A stretch of 64,000 nt of DNA from Telmatactis stephensoni (taxonomy: Eukaryota > Cnidaria > Anthozoa > Actiniaria > Isophelliidae): contig JALIZF010001454.1 in the NCBI GenBank assembly GCA_029948255.1, positions 186,001 to 250,000 on the forward strand. The letters run 5' to 3'. The translations under genes and the position numbers were made by a program. Shown here in pieces: positions 1 to 10,912 of the stretch. Position 1 is the stretch's first letter, and each line of letters opens with the position of its first letter. The notes below the pieces were generated by a model that was not told the origin of the DNA, searched no databases, and was given only the letters and a program-made list of their open reading frames with translations.

Positions 1-3000
1 GTAAGCCACCAAGGTCATCATGGCTATTACTACAACTGTTCCAACTGTCATGCAAACACAAATCTACAATATCGTGTAATTAACTACCTACACATCACAA
101 CGTTTTGCAGTAAAAGGGAAGTATTGACTTGTTTGCAATTTTGCCTCGTGTAACTTGTTTGTTTGCAGTCAAAACGACAAACCAACTACAAAAAAATCAG
201 AGTTGTTTTTACGTTGAACCAAGGGCTGACACAACCATTACTGTTTTCAATATGGACAATAAAGAAACAAAAACAATACCAGCTTAACCACTAAATATCA
301 AGTCACCAATTACCATCACCAAAACAATAAACTGTATATTGGAAAAAGAAATACTTAAACAATCAGCAACATATTTCAAGCTTTTAAATTGAAATTTTGC
401 CAGAAAAAAACTCTAGTGTTGTAAAATGTAAAATTTCAGAAGTGAAATGGAAAGCGAAGAGCGTGAAGTGGCACGTCATCGTAGAGGTCAATGTAGCGTT
501 CAAGGTGAAGACATTATCTGTTGACAGTAGAATTCCCTGTAACATACTCCTTTGAGCGAACTATAACATTAAATATTCTAAAAAACACAAAAACACTGCT
601 TGTAAAAACAATTGAGGCATAATTCCAGTTAACATCGGTAAATACGAGAGGCAGAAGTAAGTCCAGATATACCAAACAATAGATTCAGGGTATTAAGGCA
701 CAAAGCCCTATTACAATGGTAATATCTTCACTGTCAATTAAACTCCCTACAAATAGTTCATCGTGGTTGAAAACTTCGGATTTGCACCTCTTTAATCTCG
801 ACTTAGCGTTTATCAAAGAAAAACATCAACAAAGCAAAAACAAATATTAATATCCCGTGCCGTGAGACTGTATGAAATTCAATTCAATTTCAGTAAGCTA
901 ATAACCTTTCAAATGTCGTCGCCAAATAAGGCATTTAATGTGAATGTCAGTTTTGGTCGCAATGACGAATAAGAACAAGGATTATTTTCAAAAATATCAA
1001 TGAAGTAGTTCTTAACACAAACAAATTAAACTCGTACAACGATATCATAAAGATTATGCTGAAGCAGGAGCCGAAGTTGAATAAGCTACAAACCATTTTC
1101 AATAAACTGAAGGATGTTACTCGGTGAAACTTTTTCAGAAACCGAAGCTGATTTACAAATATGGATGCATTAGCGAATGAATGAGAATGGGTGAATGAAT
1201 GAAAGAACGAATGGATGCTTGAATGAATGAACGAACGAATGGATGGTTTCATGAATGAACGAACGAATGAATGAATGGATGGTCGAACAACTGACTGACT
1301 CAATAACCGACCGACCGACCGACCGACTGACTGACTGACTGACTGACTGACTGACTGACTGACTGACTGACTGACTGATCGACTGACTGACTGAATGAAT
1401 GAATGAGCGAGTGCGTGAGTGAGTGAATGGATGAATTGTTAAACGAGCGAACAAATAAATGAAATAATGAATGAACGAAAGAAACGAATTACAAATAAAC
1501 CATTTCTCGATAAGCATCTCTGGAACGGTTGATTGCTTAGACCACTCGTAAACTTCAAATCCTCTCTCCAGTTCATTGAAGGGTATAATATCGAATTCCC
1601 GTAATTCTTTAACAAAAAGGAACAACGAACCAGAACATCCCTTAATTATCTTATACCGAGGCAAATTGTTTGAATTCTTATAAAAACAAGGTAGAACAAG
1701 GATGGCTTCTACGGATATAGTTTTTAAGCCATTTTTATACCGGAAAGGGTGGACGATCAATGTTCAAGCTTTATCAAACAGTTTATACAAAAATACTTTC
1801 CCAATCGTGTCACAGCTAAAAGAAATCTTGGACGAGTTTCATTAAAGTAAGGTTGCATCCCTACGTTGCATTAATATCTACTGCCGAGGTAGAAATAAAG
1901 TAGAAAACGTGCTGGCATACAACAGCAGACCAATGTACAAGATACAAATGTCACACTTACGCCGGAAACGATGAGATGTCTTCTAAGCCCAAAACACTTC
2001 AGTAATTTGAAAAAGTACTTTCGTTTCGAGTTCAACTAGAAAACAACATTGAAATCGAAATAAAAGTGTGTATATGGTTGGGGTTATTGTGGGAATACTG
2101 GAAAAGTAGAAAGCGATGTCACAAATAATAGATAGTAAATAAATTATCTCGTGTTTTCTTAACATACGATAAAGTCAAAACTGATGTTTGGGGTTAAAGA
2201 CAGCGATGACAATAATTGTTGATGCTAAAGATTTTTACCTCCACATTACCAAGGTCGTAAACACTGTTTAGAAACGTTATTCACAGCTGTTATCATCCTT
2301 TAACAAAACTCTCTTTTGGAGTGATAATTATAACTATAGCAGCCTATTGTATTTTGAAGGTTTTTGTAAAGACATTCATAGATAAAGCTAATTATGGCTT
2401 TCAAAGCGAAAAATGAGCATTGCCTAGTGGCTCGCTGCTACTTGAAAGTGCAGCAAAACAATCCATGCAGAGTACAAAATCTACATGAGAGTTGAATGTA
2501 CTAAGATATAACTTTAGATCGAAATTCGAACGTACAATGAAATCAATTACAATGGTACAATATCCGGCACTCGCTAATACTGACAGACCTCCACTGTAAA
2601 CACCACAAAATATATCCTAGGTGTAGATCTGTGTAATGACGAGTTTTGGTGACTTTTGAAATCAAAGTTATGCCGATAATAAACAAAGCATTGTCCACGG
2701 ATAATTGTGATAACTGGGCAAGTTTGAACAAGAACCGTGTAACATTCACTGAACCGAGCCCAAAAACTCAAACAACAGATTTAGTTTACCTGAAAATACA
2801 ACATACGACAACTTCACAAGACAACTTCTGTTAAACAGTTTGAGTTTCCTATCAAGAGGGTTTTATTGGATTCACGACTTCAAAGACCAAAATATAAGTG
2901 TCATGAAGTACGCCAACCAGAATCCTGCTGTGATGAAAGAAAACTACTACTTATTATATTGTCTTTAGTACTCTGAAATTACATAAAAACAAACTATTCT

Positions 3001-5300
3001 TTTACAAATTTCCCCTGCTGACGAGGGAAGTTTTTAGAGCTGAAAAATATCGGCTTAACGACTTTTCTGGCCAGTTTGGTTGAATGTTCTACAAGATGGC
3101 GTTTTCGATCTTTCTCAGTGTTTGTCAATGCGACCAAATGTGCATTTCAAACAAGTCTTTTCTAGCTTTACAAAACAATAATATAAAATACACTCTGATT
3201 ATGTTATAGCACTGATGGCTTTTAGTTCGCTTGATATATAAAAAGATAAAAGTACAGCCATATTTCACGCTATACGAAGGAAGTTTCTTGCATACTTGAG
3301 TCACATGTGCACAGAGCGACACACGTTTCGCGATCATCTTCTGCGAATACATTGCCAATTCGACTTTATTTCGAATTGAAGCAAGCCCACTAAGCGAGCA
3401 AAACGAAAACAATTAGCTTTCAGACGTTAATTGAAGTTATTTTAGAAGACATACAAAATTGTTTACTTCAGTGTGTGTGTGGCAGAAATAAAGGCATATT
3501 TCAAGCCGACCGGCCACAAATAAAAATGCAAATTTTGTGTTCGGTTTAGTGAAATGCTCTTTTGGATTTCAATAGTACAAGGTAAGACATCATAGAAGAA
3601 AGCTTAGAACCAGAATTTAGAAAGTAAGTGAAATACTCGTATCATTGAGGTAAACAATTTCTAGAAATACAGCAAGCTGTGTTTAGATCGATTCTAATTT
3701 ATCTTTGACGATCAAAAAATGCAATTAGTAGATAGTTTGGTCTCAAGACCTAACACCATCATCAAAATTACCGTACTTACCGTCAACGAAAACAGTAAAA
3801 TCCAACATTTTCCCATGGTCTTTCATGGTCGGGCATCCATCTTAGCTGGAATAGATAAAATGCTGTATAGAACCGAGTCTTTTCACAGCGACCACCGCTT
3901 TTGATTGACAGGGTTCCAATCATGACGTCATATACCTATTTTTAAGTCAAACTCACAGTTATTGCTTTGTTTAATGGTATTTTTTAATGAATATATGGGT
4001 TATCTGATGAACTCCTAGAATTTCTTTGCTTTTCTCTTTTAATTATTCGTATGATGACTATTTGTTAGAATTACGAAGAGAAACCAAGTAATGCGTGACC
4101 ATCGTGACTTCGTAACGCAATCGAAAAGTGGAACGCGATATTCCAGTCAATCTGTTCTTGTGTCAATTCTGTGAAATGTAGAGTGGGTCAAATATTTGAA
4201 TATCCTTTATTGAATTTTGCTCAAAACCTTCCTTTAGGCCAAGGACACAGTTTTGCCTGGGTAGCGGTACTCGTGAGGGGTGAGACGGTGAATTGACGGC
4301 GGGCCCTCCTCCTTTATCCCTTCCCTCTTCTTCTCCCATTTAATGAGAGCCGCTACACAGCTAGATACAGCTGTTCTAACGAAAGTGTCGCATTATGAGG
4401 GGGTGGGGAGGGGAGGGATAGAAAGTTATGCATTTTGAGTGGAAGGGTGGGGAGGAAATGGAGGGATAGATAAGATCAAAATTTATTGAAAATCAGATCA
4501 TCACGAGAAATGGTTTTTGGTCAGGATCCTCTGAGTTTATGATCCCAAGCATGTAATCATGACTTCACTCTCTTGTTTCGATAAAATTCTCAAAAGCCTT
4601 GAAAAAATACTCTAAAATGAAGTACCTGGGTGAAGTGCTTACCGTTGTCATCCCTCAGCTCCGTCCCATTTTTTAATATTTTGGTTGCCCGGGCTTCCTG
4701 TGGTTCAAAGTAGTTGCATGCACTTGATTGAAAACTAGATTCAGGACTGTGAAGTTGAGGCTGATTGTTGCTCTGATATCAATCACATAAAACTAATGAC
4801 AATTTGAAATTATTGCTACATGTGACGAACAGTAATTAGATAACACTTCAAATATAATAAGCTAATTAGAATATCAAGTCTGTTTCCGTTTAATTTACTA
4901 TGTGATAATACATGCCTGTGCCCATCTAAAGAACCTGATAGCTAAACTATGAACATCCTGTAATTATGATAAAAATTGGAACGAGAGCCGAACAAAGTAA
5001 GTTAGTTCCATCTGAGTCTGTGAATACGGATTATTGTTATAAGATAACTAATATAGTCGAGAAACTTGAAGAAACAATACGTCGACACAAGTCTCTATTA
5101 ATTTTTTTAACTAATATACTACGCGCGCTCTGATCGGTTGAAGAAGTTGGTTTAAAAATGTAAGAATGCAATAATGGGCAACATTTGTTTGAGACAAAAT
5201 TGATGAAGTGATAGCAAACTTGATTCTCCTTTCATTACTGTAATCTTTTTTCAAGCAAAACTCTGAAAACTCAGAGCATGTATTTTATAAAACAAATATA
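1..5300. other. Gene-poor stretch
   Basis: I find no reading frame here with a recognisable domain or a convincing chain of exons. The open frames are short and AT-rich. A tetranucleotide microsatellite lies at 1168-1480 (separate entry). A GC-richer patch with polypurine and polypyrimidine runs lies at about 4245-4460 and may be repeat-derived. Confidence 0.6.
1168..1480. repeat. GAAT/GACT tetranucleotide microsatellite
   Basis: The stretch is made of four-base units: GAAT/GAAC/GGAT variants at about 1168-1300, then nearly pure GACT at about 1306-1395, then GAAT/GAGT variants. It opens a serine-rich reading frame on the minus strand that is only a by-product of the repeat. Confidence 0.9.
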
Positions 5301-5500
5301 AAACTTATTTCCGTGTTTACATAGCCTAATGTAAACACGCGGGAAAGTTTGGGAGAAGTCGAGAGCGATTGTATAATACCGTGCCGCAATATTTGTTAAT
5401 TAGTCCATTTGTTAATTGGTGGCAGCGGTTATCATGTCTAATTTACCCGGCAAGTTTGAGAGTGGGCGATTTGGCAGCATGGCTATGCCAGTTCGATGCA
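5300..5500 (+). mobile_element. Possible gag remnant of an LTR retroelement
   Basis: TGGTGGCAGCGG at 5417-5428 resembles the leader just after the 5' LTR in some Gypsy-type elements. A short ATG frame (MSNLPGKFESGRFG) follows. The frame soon runs into unrelated sequence and no LTR pair was found. This is inference from local resemblance only. Confidence 0.22.
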
Positions 5501-6204
5501 TGATGTGCAGGGGCGTAGCGAGGCCCGAGCAAAATGGGGGCAGTCAATGGAAAGATAAAAAATTTCAAGGTCCAGTTCCCGCCAAAATATATATGCTAAT
5601 TTCCTAATTTCCCCAGGAAGAACGTTTTGGGACAAAAGCAAAAGTTTGTGCAAGTGCGGAGTATACTTGAGATAACATTTGATTATTTTGAATTGGATTA
5701 AAAGCGGTAAAACTTTAAAGTGATGTCATTGACATCATCCTTGAGATGAAGGTCCAAGTCCAAAATTTAAGGGGGCCCCCCTCGCCCCTCCTCAACACTT
5801 CTCGAGTCTTCTTACAGTTCCCAAGTGCTTCTATAACTCAGCAAAGAACTGCTGCCGAGTTTTCTATATTGTTTAAATAAAATACAATCGAAGTTCTATT
5901 TCCTTTTTTAGTTGGAGAAAGTTTGAAAATGTGTGTGTGCGCGCGCGTGCTGTGTGTTCTCATAGAGAACGCGCGACACGCGTCGTTTGGCCAATCAGAT
6001 CGCGCGTTATATTATAGTTATTTAATAAAGAGCAATAAAGTATAGATTTTCGCAGGTATAAATTTGTCTATCTGGCGAGAAAATGACATAAATTTGTTTT
6101 CTTTCTCATGCATATTCTTATCAGCTTCGATTCAGCCATTTTTAAAGGGCACATGTACTCTTATTAACACACTGCATGGTCATCGGCTCGTTCTCGTCCG
6201 ATTT

Positions 6205-6436
6205 GGGTGGCGTAGTGTGGGTGGCATGGGTGGCGTAGTGTGGGTGGCATGGGTGGCGTAGTGGTTAAGCCACTCGAGTGTAGTGATTACCACCGCTGTG
6301 GTCCAGTGTTCGAGTCACGGCTTGGACGCTGGATCATATGTGAGTTGAGTTTGTTTGATGTGTTGTTCTCTACCATGTCACGAGGGTTTTTTCTCCGAGT
6401 TCTCCGGTTTTTCCTCCCTCAGCAAAACAAAAGCAA

Positions 6437-6474
<38 letters not shown>

Positions 6475-6575
6475 TGTGAGTTGAGTGATGTAAGAAAACT
6501 ATTTCAATGTCGAGGTAGTGAGCATGTAGTGAGTGTGAGAGACGGCAGGTCCACATCAGCGATATGGCCGCCATT
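6205..6575 (+). mobile_element. tRNA-derived SINE, copy 1
   Basis: An RNA polymerase III internal promoter is visible: a perfect A box TGGCGTAGTGG at 6254-6264 and a B-box-like TGTTCGAGTCA at 6307-6317. The head is followed by a body that recurs on the minus strand at 18885-19437 (GTGAGTTGAG, TCTACCATG, CGAGGGTTTT and AGGTAGTGAG blocks). An AAC microsatellite (6433-6473) interrupts the body. The A-box segment is repeated three times with a 23-bp period at 6208, 6231 and 6254. An ATT-rich tail near 6598-6615 resembles a LINE/SINE 3' end. Confidence 0.8.
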
Positions 6576-7030
6576 AATCCTAACCTGCTTAAAGGATTAT
6601 TATTATTATTAATTATTTTTATTATTTCTGCCCATTGCACCGTATTTATTTGACTCTAAGGGGAGGGACATAACACTTAGATGTAATCCAAAGGATTCCA
6701 GAAATTCCCAGTCCGGAGAATGAAAACGTTTTTATGACCTTCGAACTAGCACTTTTATTACTGCTGTAGACATAGAGATTTAGAAGTTTATTACATTCCT
6801 TAATTCTAAAACATGTCTATGCTTGTTGTCCTTGGTAGGTTCACAATGAAATAGCCACGGGAAATTAACCACGGGAGGTCAAGACCTGGGAACGATGATT
6901 CAACGGGAAGTCATTGTTCAAAAGAAGTCCACCAACTCTTTCAGTGGATTTCGAAATGGGTATTAGCAAAATTGTGTCTCAATGCTGGCTCCCAAGGTGC
7001 AAGGCACATGGTGAAAAGGACCAGTGTATG

Positions 7031-7497
7031 TTAAAGTGCCCCTAACCCCTAAATTGAAATTCTGAGAATCGTTTCTTCATGAATGGAAATGTTTAATGGT
7101 GAAATATCTCCGGACAAAATCATCTCCTTTCGGAGCATTAAGCATTTCAAGTCAGGAAATGCAAATGAGATGACGTAAAAAAAAAAGGAATTTACATCAT
7201 TTCGTCTCCAATTTTGAAACAAGTGTGTTTGAGTTAGGTGGCAAAAACATTCACCAAACTTTGTTATTTAGCAATAAAAATGTTTTACAAATGAAAAAAT
7301 AGTATAAAATTCATCTCTAGTGTTTCTGTATATTTAAGTAGTCCTTTTTCTACGTCATCTCATTTGCATTTTCAGATTTCAAATGCTTAATCTTCAGAAA
7401 GGAGATGATTTTATCCTGAAATATTTAACCATAAGGCTTTTCCATTCATGAAGAAACGATTATCAAAACTTCAGTTTAAGGGTTAAGGGCATTTTAA
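7031..7497. mobile_element. Foldback element with ~150-bp inverted arms
   Basis: The left arm (about 7031-7180) and right arm (about 7348-7497) are imperfect reverse complements. Shared blocks include ATCGTTTCTTCATGAATGG, AATCATCTCCTTTC and GCAAATGAGATGACGTA. The loop between them is AT-rich and non-coding. This is the structure of a non-autonomous foldback or MITE element. No clear target duplication was identified. Confidence 0.75.
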
Positions 7498-8094
7498 ACT
7501 GAGATTCTATTGTTTATATACTCGATAGTGATTGGATGGATTACATGAAAATTTGTTTTTGTGGCCTTGGTTGGAAATGTGATCAATCAGCGGTGAACTC
7601 GTGGATATCAAACAAGCTGATTGCGCACCATAAAACATCACAAGTCGTCCCTTATGATTTTGGCTGATGGTTTTCTATTTCATTTCTATTCAATCATACT
7701 CCGTAATTGTATTCAAGACAATAGCATACGTACCATCGTCAAGTCTGAGCCGAACCCAATTCCCCGAAAACTAGCCAATCAGTAAGATTCCTTCAGCGGA
7801 TGTGTTTACACTGACGAGACAGGAAGACCATCATAAGGGACATCATTTAGAAGGAGGTTGTGGTGAGGGGCGGAAGAAGGTCCACCATTGTCTCAATCGT
7901 TGTCCATGGTCAGACATGGGTTGTATGGGGGCAGGTGATAGTCTACCATTTACAAACCTTTAACCCAGCCAAGGCTGCAATGTCGAGTAAACGCCCAAAT
8001 GCCTCGTTGTCCTGTCGGTCCCTTTCATGAATTACATTGATTTCTGGCCCCTCCCCTAAGTCCCCCAGGATGCAGTGATGATCGAAGATGATGA

Positions 8095-8140
8095 CAATAG
8101 TGATGATGTTGAGATTGATGATGATGATGATGATGAATTG
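8095..8140. repeat. GAT trinucleotide repeat
   Basis: Short run of GAT/GATGAT units in otherwise uninformative sequence. The region 7500-9280 shows no supported gene; a TA dinucleotide run occurs at about 9145-9165. Confidence 0.7.
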
Positions 8141-9286
8141 TTTTGAAGAAATGAATCGAATTTAGATCAAGAAATATTTGCCATTATTAAGATTTATTAC
8201 TCTTTAATAAGTTGTATTTATAATTAGTTGCCTGCAGAATTAGCAGTGAAACGTATAAGTAACTAATAGTGGTTATTTATCTACTTGATAACCTATATTG
8301 ATAACCTGTTTATTGTGTCAATTCAGCTATATTTTTTCTTGTGACATCACAGTATATCCTTTAATACATTTATGTGTACATCTTGCATTGAAATTGTGGA
8401 CCAACTGGACAATTGCATCAGCCCCCTTCCCCTCCCCCACCTCACCCTGAATATCGACCGGTCCAAACATGAATACGTAGCTTGGCCTACTCTCAAAATT
8501 CGATGTACCAGAGTACTATTACCATCAACGGAAGATTCAAAGTGTACAGACTCTCATCGCTCTTCACACCAACTGGTCAAAACAGAAGAATTCAGATCCA
8601 ACTTGACGTAAGAAGAGAAGGATAACGCGATGTAGACAACGTACCATTAGGAAACACCAGTATATGGGAGAAATATCATTGATGTACTAAGTGATATAAC
8701 GACGTACATCGTGGAATTGCCTGATGAATATCGCTTGCGGCTAAAGTTTTCAATCACTTTTTGTTACGCAGTTTCTCGACGGTAAACTTTGTGTCTTTTA
8801 AGCCGAGTTATCGACGAAAACATTGTATCACTAATTTTGGTCATATTTTGTGTCTGTAAGAAGCGAATTAGTGAATATAACTGATTATTGACTGATTTAC
8901 TGGTTATATTTAAATATCAATTATTATATATATATGCTGGAGAGCTGAGGAATTATTCTACGAGGTCGCAATGCAGGCTTGTTTTCAGGTTGTACGCACG
9001 CCATTGAGATCCAGCGGCAAGTGGCAAAAGATCTCTGAATGAGAATCGGAAGCTCTGTTTAAACTTTTAATTTTGATGGCGAGTATAGGAGTAACTCTTA
9101 TTTACTACTTTGATGTCACAGCAGAATTATCTGCATTCTCTAATATATATATATATATATATATAATATGTTTGTGTGATGTCCTCAATGAAATCAAAAT
9201 GTACGACGAATGTCAGTCAAATGATACAAGACACCTATCTTAAATCAACTGTACCCTAATTAAAAAACAATGGTGTACAACAGTTT

Positions 9287-9511
9287 TCACATAATTGGAC
9301 AATTTTTGCCTTCCTTGTAAGGATTTCCCGAGTTCGAGCTTCCTTGTAAAAGATAATCGTTTTTGGCATGTTCTAAGCAATAATTCATTAACTCTGTTGA
9401 AGCACGTGAAACTTTGATACGCTGCATGTTGGCGTGTCCTTTAAGTGCTTTTACTGTCTCGCGAAGAGCCGTCTTGTTTGCTGGCAGAGAATTGCTGCTT
9501 GGCGAAGACAT
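9287..9511 (-). CDS. Heterotrimeric G-protein gamma subunit
   Basis: This 74-residue protein has the features of a G-gamma subunit, the partner of G-beta at the inner face of the plasma membrane. It has a short variable N-terminus, a helix with ALKGHANMQRIKVSRAS (family pattern: LR.E..IERIKVSKA), then LMNYCLEHAKNDYLL, then NPYKEGKN and a C-terminal CAAX box CPIM for prenylation. Length matches the family (about 68-75 residues). The start is the methionine at 9511, because a splice acceptor (tttcag on the minus strand, 9530-9525) lies 13 bases upstream and implies an intron in the 5' UTR. The coding part is in one exon. Family assignment is strong; the subtype cannot be set. Confidence 0.88.
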   Translation of the reverse strand: MSSPSSNSLPANKTALRETVKALKGHANMQRIKVSRASTELMNYCLEHAKNDYLLQGSSNSGNPYKEGKNCPIM

Positions 9512-9647
9512 TTTACACAGTGATCTGAAACGACAAAAAATGTCGAGAAAATTTAACATGCGCGATATGGATTGGTACTATTTGTGATGTTATTTTTCCA
9601 GCATAAATATGGAAAGCAAATAGTTATAAAGTTACTGTTCTAATTAA

Positions 9648-10296
9648 GGTGGTATGATTCCAAAAAAATGTCAATTTTGAGGAAAATTCTTAGCCATTTT
9701 ATTTTTCATATAATATTACCTCCCGATAAGACAAATCATTTGCTATTACTTTTAACAGTTATTTTTGCTGTGGAAACGAAGCCACGCCCAAAAAGCATCA
9801 TTTTAGGACTTTTACTCTAGCAGCTCTAGCTCTATATCTATAATTGCTATGCAATTCAAATTAAGGAAATTTATGGATTAATCTATGCAATGAACTAAAA
9901 AACAGTTGTTTGGCTAAAATATTCTTGAGTTAAACAATTAAACAATCAAAAAGGTGATAATTTTAGGCAGTGACCTTAGTTACAAAGCCTTGATATGACT
10001 TAACAATGTAAAATTCTTGGTTTTTTTGAGGTTCAATGCACTTAGATACTATCACTAAGTATTCCTGCCAAATTTCATGCTATAATATTAAAGGCACACA
10101 AAGTAGTGGGTGTTATGCCAATGGCAACCAGCCAACGGTTTTCAGAAAATCGTGGATTATTTGATGAAAAAATATTTTTTCAATAATCACAACTAATCTA
10201 CTTTAAAAAAAGAGATAAATCAACTGGTGAATCAACTGGAAAAAGTTTTTTTTACAATTCTCTTCAAAATTGACATTTTTTGGGTATCATACCACC
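9648..10296. mobile_element. TTAA-flanked foldback DNA element (649 bp)
   Basis: The element starts GGTGGTATGAT and ends ATACCACC, with about 40-bp inverted ends that share AAAAATGTCAATTTTGA. TTAA lies directly outside both ends (9644-9647 and 10297-10300), as expected for a TTAA target duplication (piggyBac and Kolobok families). No transposase is encoded, so it is non-autonomous. Confidence 0.75.
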
Positions 10297-10404
10297 TTAA
10301 TTGGTATGTGTTTTCGTGAAAAACCTTTTATCAAAGAGAAAACGCCCATAAATATTGTATTTTTTCTTAAAAACACTTATTACTTAATTTCATTAATTTT
10401 AGTT

Positions 10405-10912
10405 AGTCCATTGTAAAGCACATTGAGACGTTGTCAAATGCGTTATACATTATCTAATTGTTTTGTTTATTGTTTTGTCGTTCGCTTGCCTGTTATTCAG
10501 TGTATGAATATTTGCTTGCTTTGGTTTCTTTGCTGTTGTTTGTTTGTTAATTTGTTGCTTTGTTGTTTGCTTGCAAAATTTGTTTGTTTTTTTGCGCTGT
10601 TGTCAGTTATTCATTTTCCAGTTGATGTTGGTGTTGTTTGTCGATTGTTTCCATTTTTTGCCTACTGTTAGTTAGTTAGCTTGGTTTCCTTGCTGTTTTG
10701 TTTGTTTGCTTTTTTGCTGTTGTTGCCGGGTTTGTTTGTTTGCTGTTGTGTTTGTTTGTTTGTTTGTATGCTTTTTCCTGTCATTTGTTTGTTTGCCGGT
10801 TTATTTGTTTGTTTGTTTCTTTGCTTGTTTGTTTGTTTGTTTGTTTTTGTTTATTTGATTGCTTGCTGTTATTCTTATTATTTTGCTTCTTTGTTTTTCG
10901 TATTTGTCTTTA
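10405..10912. repeat. LINE-tail-like block and TTTG-rich repeat
   Basis: 10405-10455 carries TGTAAAGCACATTGAGACG followed by an AATGCGTTATACA block, which resembles the 3' tails of many L2/CR1-type LINEs and their SINEs. From 10455 to 10912 the DNA is dominated by degenerate TTTG/TTGC units. The Phe/Cys/Leu-rich frames in it are by-products of this composition. Confidence 0.6.

Noticed and set aside
455..525. Possible small exon (MESEEREVARHRRGQCSVQ) after an acceptor-like site
   Set aside because: Ends at a stop after about 25 codons, with no partner exon or domain.
947..1760. Ser/His/Phe-rich minus-strand frames
   Set aside because: Produced by the GAAT/GACT microsatellite.
6240..6640. 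Frames containing poly-Asn, poly-Thr or poly-Leu
   Set aside because: They read the AAC microsatellite within the SINE.
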